Below, piece by piece: positions 4,973 to 6,091 of a stretch of 6,091 bases of DNA. The position numbers were made by a program, and so were the translations under genes. The stretch's first letter is position 1. Each line of letters starts with the position of its first letter. The notes beneath the pieces were generated by a model. That model ran no database searches. It was given only the letters and a program-made list of their open reading frames with translations, and was not told the origin of the DNA. The stretch covers positions 1-6,091 of the forward strand of contig JAHELQ010000344.1 in assembly GCA_024644125.1 (NCBI GenBank), written 5' to 3'. Source of the stretch: Candidatus Aminicenantota bacterium. GTDB lineage: Bacteria; Acidobacteriota; Aminicenantia; UBA2199.

Positions 4973-6091
4973 AAAACTTCGGTGTAGATGCAATAGTTTT
5001 CTTGAGGTTCGACAAAGACCAGATACTGTTTTTTACCGGGTCGAGATTTGATTCGCACTTTCGCCAGATTGGTGACTTCCTGCTGTACGAAATTCATGTC
5101 GGTTTCATCGGTCTGGGAATCGACATCTATTTGGAACATATCCAGCGAGCGGTTTTTCATCTGGTTTGGAATAGGAATTGTGATAGTGAGATGTTGCCGA
5201 TCCCCGGATTCAATGTCTTTTTTGAAAGGGACTTTCATCACGCGGCACACTGTGCGGCTCCAACTGCCGCCGGATACGACGTTCATCGCGAATACCTTTT
5301 TTTCCATCGGCGGCATGGAATCGTAGCGGTAGTTTTTCTGGATATGGTTGAGAGAATGAATATGCACTCCTTCACGTTTGCACTCCACCTTCACTTTCAT
5401 GCTTTGAGGCATCTCTTGAGCCAGGGTGATGATTAGTTCATAATACGCCGCGGTGGTGCGGTTAATGTTCTTGACAATTTCCATTGGATCGGCGCCGGTG
5501 AAATATTCCCCGCCGCTTTCGCTTGCCAGGTATCTCAAACTCATTTCACCCATTACGTTTTCATCGTTGGTATCGTTGATCCGTCCGGGATTGATGGGGT
5601 AGAACACACTCCCTCCATAATTTACGGCTTTGGCAATTTGGTTTAAGTACCTGAACAGGTAGGTGGAATTAATCTCGTTGCGGTCCATGACTGTTTTTTC
5701 ATCCTGCGCCACCACCGACTCGAATCCGGTTTCGGTAATTCGGTCGCCGACTGTTTCGTTAGGGATGGAGGATTCCGCTTTGTTTTTGAACGCGCCGCTG
5801 GAGGTTCCTTCGGAGATCAAAAACACGACTTTTGGAAGGCTGATGGTATTCAGGAGATATCTGAATTGACTGATGGATCTGCCGAAATCTTGCAACCGGT
5901 GTTTGTACGCGTCCCGTTCCAATTCCAGAGTATTCCGCCACAATCGCCGTAACTTTTCTGTTTCAAGGCGGAAATCGGTGACTATGGAAAAGTCTATGTT
6001 ATTGCTCATGTCCCGGGATTCGAATAACTGACTTGGCCATTGAGACACTCCCCGTTTGAATCGATTGACAATACCGATCTTCTTTTTGTTC
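4969..6091 (-). CDS. VWFA-related domain protein, N-terminal part missing
   Basis: The C-terminal 373 residues of a larger protein. The frame has no stop up to the window edge, so the GTG at 6048 is only an internal codon. Recognisable landmarks of the 'VWFA-related' (Acidobacterial-type) von Willebrand A proteins are: LPKVVFLISEG (visible residues 85-95), the strand after the fourth helix of the fold; VFYPINP (162-168); SLRYLASESGGEYF (184-197); and TAAYYELIITL (about 213-223), followed by a beta-rich tail with a KVKVECKREGVHIHS strand. The metal-binding MIDAS motif (DxSxS) and any signal peptide would be upstream and cannot be judged. Residues 96-142 form a hydrophilic insertion inside the A domain. 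Known family members are mostly exported and of unknown role. The stop overlaps the start of the metalloprotease by ATGA, so the two products are probably made together. Family call moderate to good; function unknown. Confidence 0.75.
   Translation of the reverse strand, partial: NKKKIGIVNRFKRGVSQWPSQLFESRDMSNNIDFSIVTDFRLETEKLRRLWRNTLELERDAYKHRLQDFGRSISQFRYLLNTISLPKVVFLISEGTSSGAFKNKAESSIPNETVGDRITETGFESVVAQDEKTVMDRNEINSTYLFRYLNQIAKAVNYGGSVFYPINPGRINDTNDENVMGEMSLRYLASESGGEYFTGADPMEIVKNINRTTAAYYELIITLAQEMPQSMKVKVECKREGVHIHSLNHIQKNYRYDSMPPMEKKVFAMNVVSGGSWSRTVCRVMKVPFKKDIESGDRQHLTITIPIPNQMKNRSLDMFQIDVDSQTDETDMNFVQQEVTNLAKVRIKSRPGKKQYLVFVEPQENYCIYTEVL

Noticed and set aside
4973..4993. Longer start of the metalloprotease at 4993
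   Set aside because: It would add seven residues before the signal peptide, with no ribosome site; the ATGA junction at 4969-4972 is the more natural start.
5002..5436. Open frame on the + strand of 144 codons opposite the vWA-like gene
   Set aside because: Antisense shadow with His/Phe-rich low-information protein and no family motif; the - strand frame has VWFA-related landmarks.

Overview
The window is about 6.1 kb of bacterial DNA of moderate GC content. It is densely coding, with six protein genes, two of them cut by the window edges. No RNA genes, insertion sequences, CRISPR arrays or tandem repeats were seen. The lineage cannot be fixed from the sequence. The partial gene at the right edge looks like the 'VWFA-related' proteins that are abundant in Acidobacteriota, Aminicenantes and similar phyla, which weakly suggests an environmental Gram-negative bacterium. 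The sigma70-like promoters and Shine-Dalgarno sites fit ordinary bacteria.

Layout. On the + strand, bases 3-1160 hold the 3' three quarters of a sodium/proline symporter gene (putP). Everything else is on the - strand. Read in the direction of transcription (right to left) the order is: a partial von Willebrand A-like protein (6091-4969); a secreted HExxH zinc metalloprotease candidate joined to it by an ATGA overlap (4972-4220); an arginase/agmatinase-family ureohydrolase of the plant-arginase-like type (4163-3318); a class I flavoprotein disulfide reductase related to dihydrolipoamide dehydrogenase and mercuric reductase (3248-1848); and a beta-carbonic anhydrase (1757-1092). The last gene runs 69 bp into the 3' end of putP on the opposite strand.

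Transcription. Two good sigma70-like promoters can be read. One precedes the carbonic anhydrase (-35 TTGACT, 18 bp, -10 TACAAT) and has a short inverted repeat over its -35 box. The other precedes the ureohydrolase (-35 TTTACT, 17 bp, -10 TACAAT) and has a perfect 14-bp palindrome between the two boxes. Its predicted start point falls on the A of the ATG, so the mRNA would be leaderless. The likely units are therefore vWA + protease, ureohydrolase (+ reductase, 69 bp downstream), and carbonic anhydrase alone.

How the genes may work together. Proline uptake and a ureohydrolase both touch arginine/proline/polyamine metabolism, and carbonic anhydrase could handle CO2/bicarbonate. This metabolic link is inference only. 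The vWA-protease pair is the more convincing functional unit because the two genes are translationally coupled and the protease has a signal peptide. I saw no clear undescribed system. The points most worth checking are the palindrome and leaderless start of the ureohydrolase, the codon-in-register antisense overlap of putP and carbonic anhydrase, the reductase that lacks the usual His-Glu catalytic pair, and the unusual metal-site spacing of the protease.
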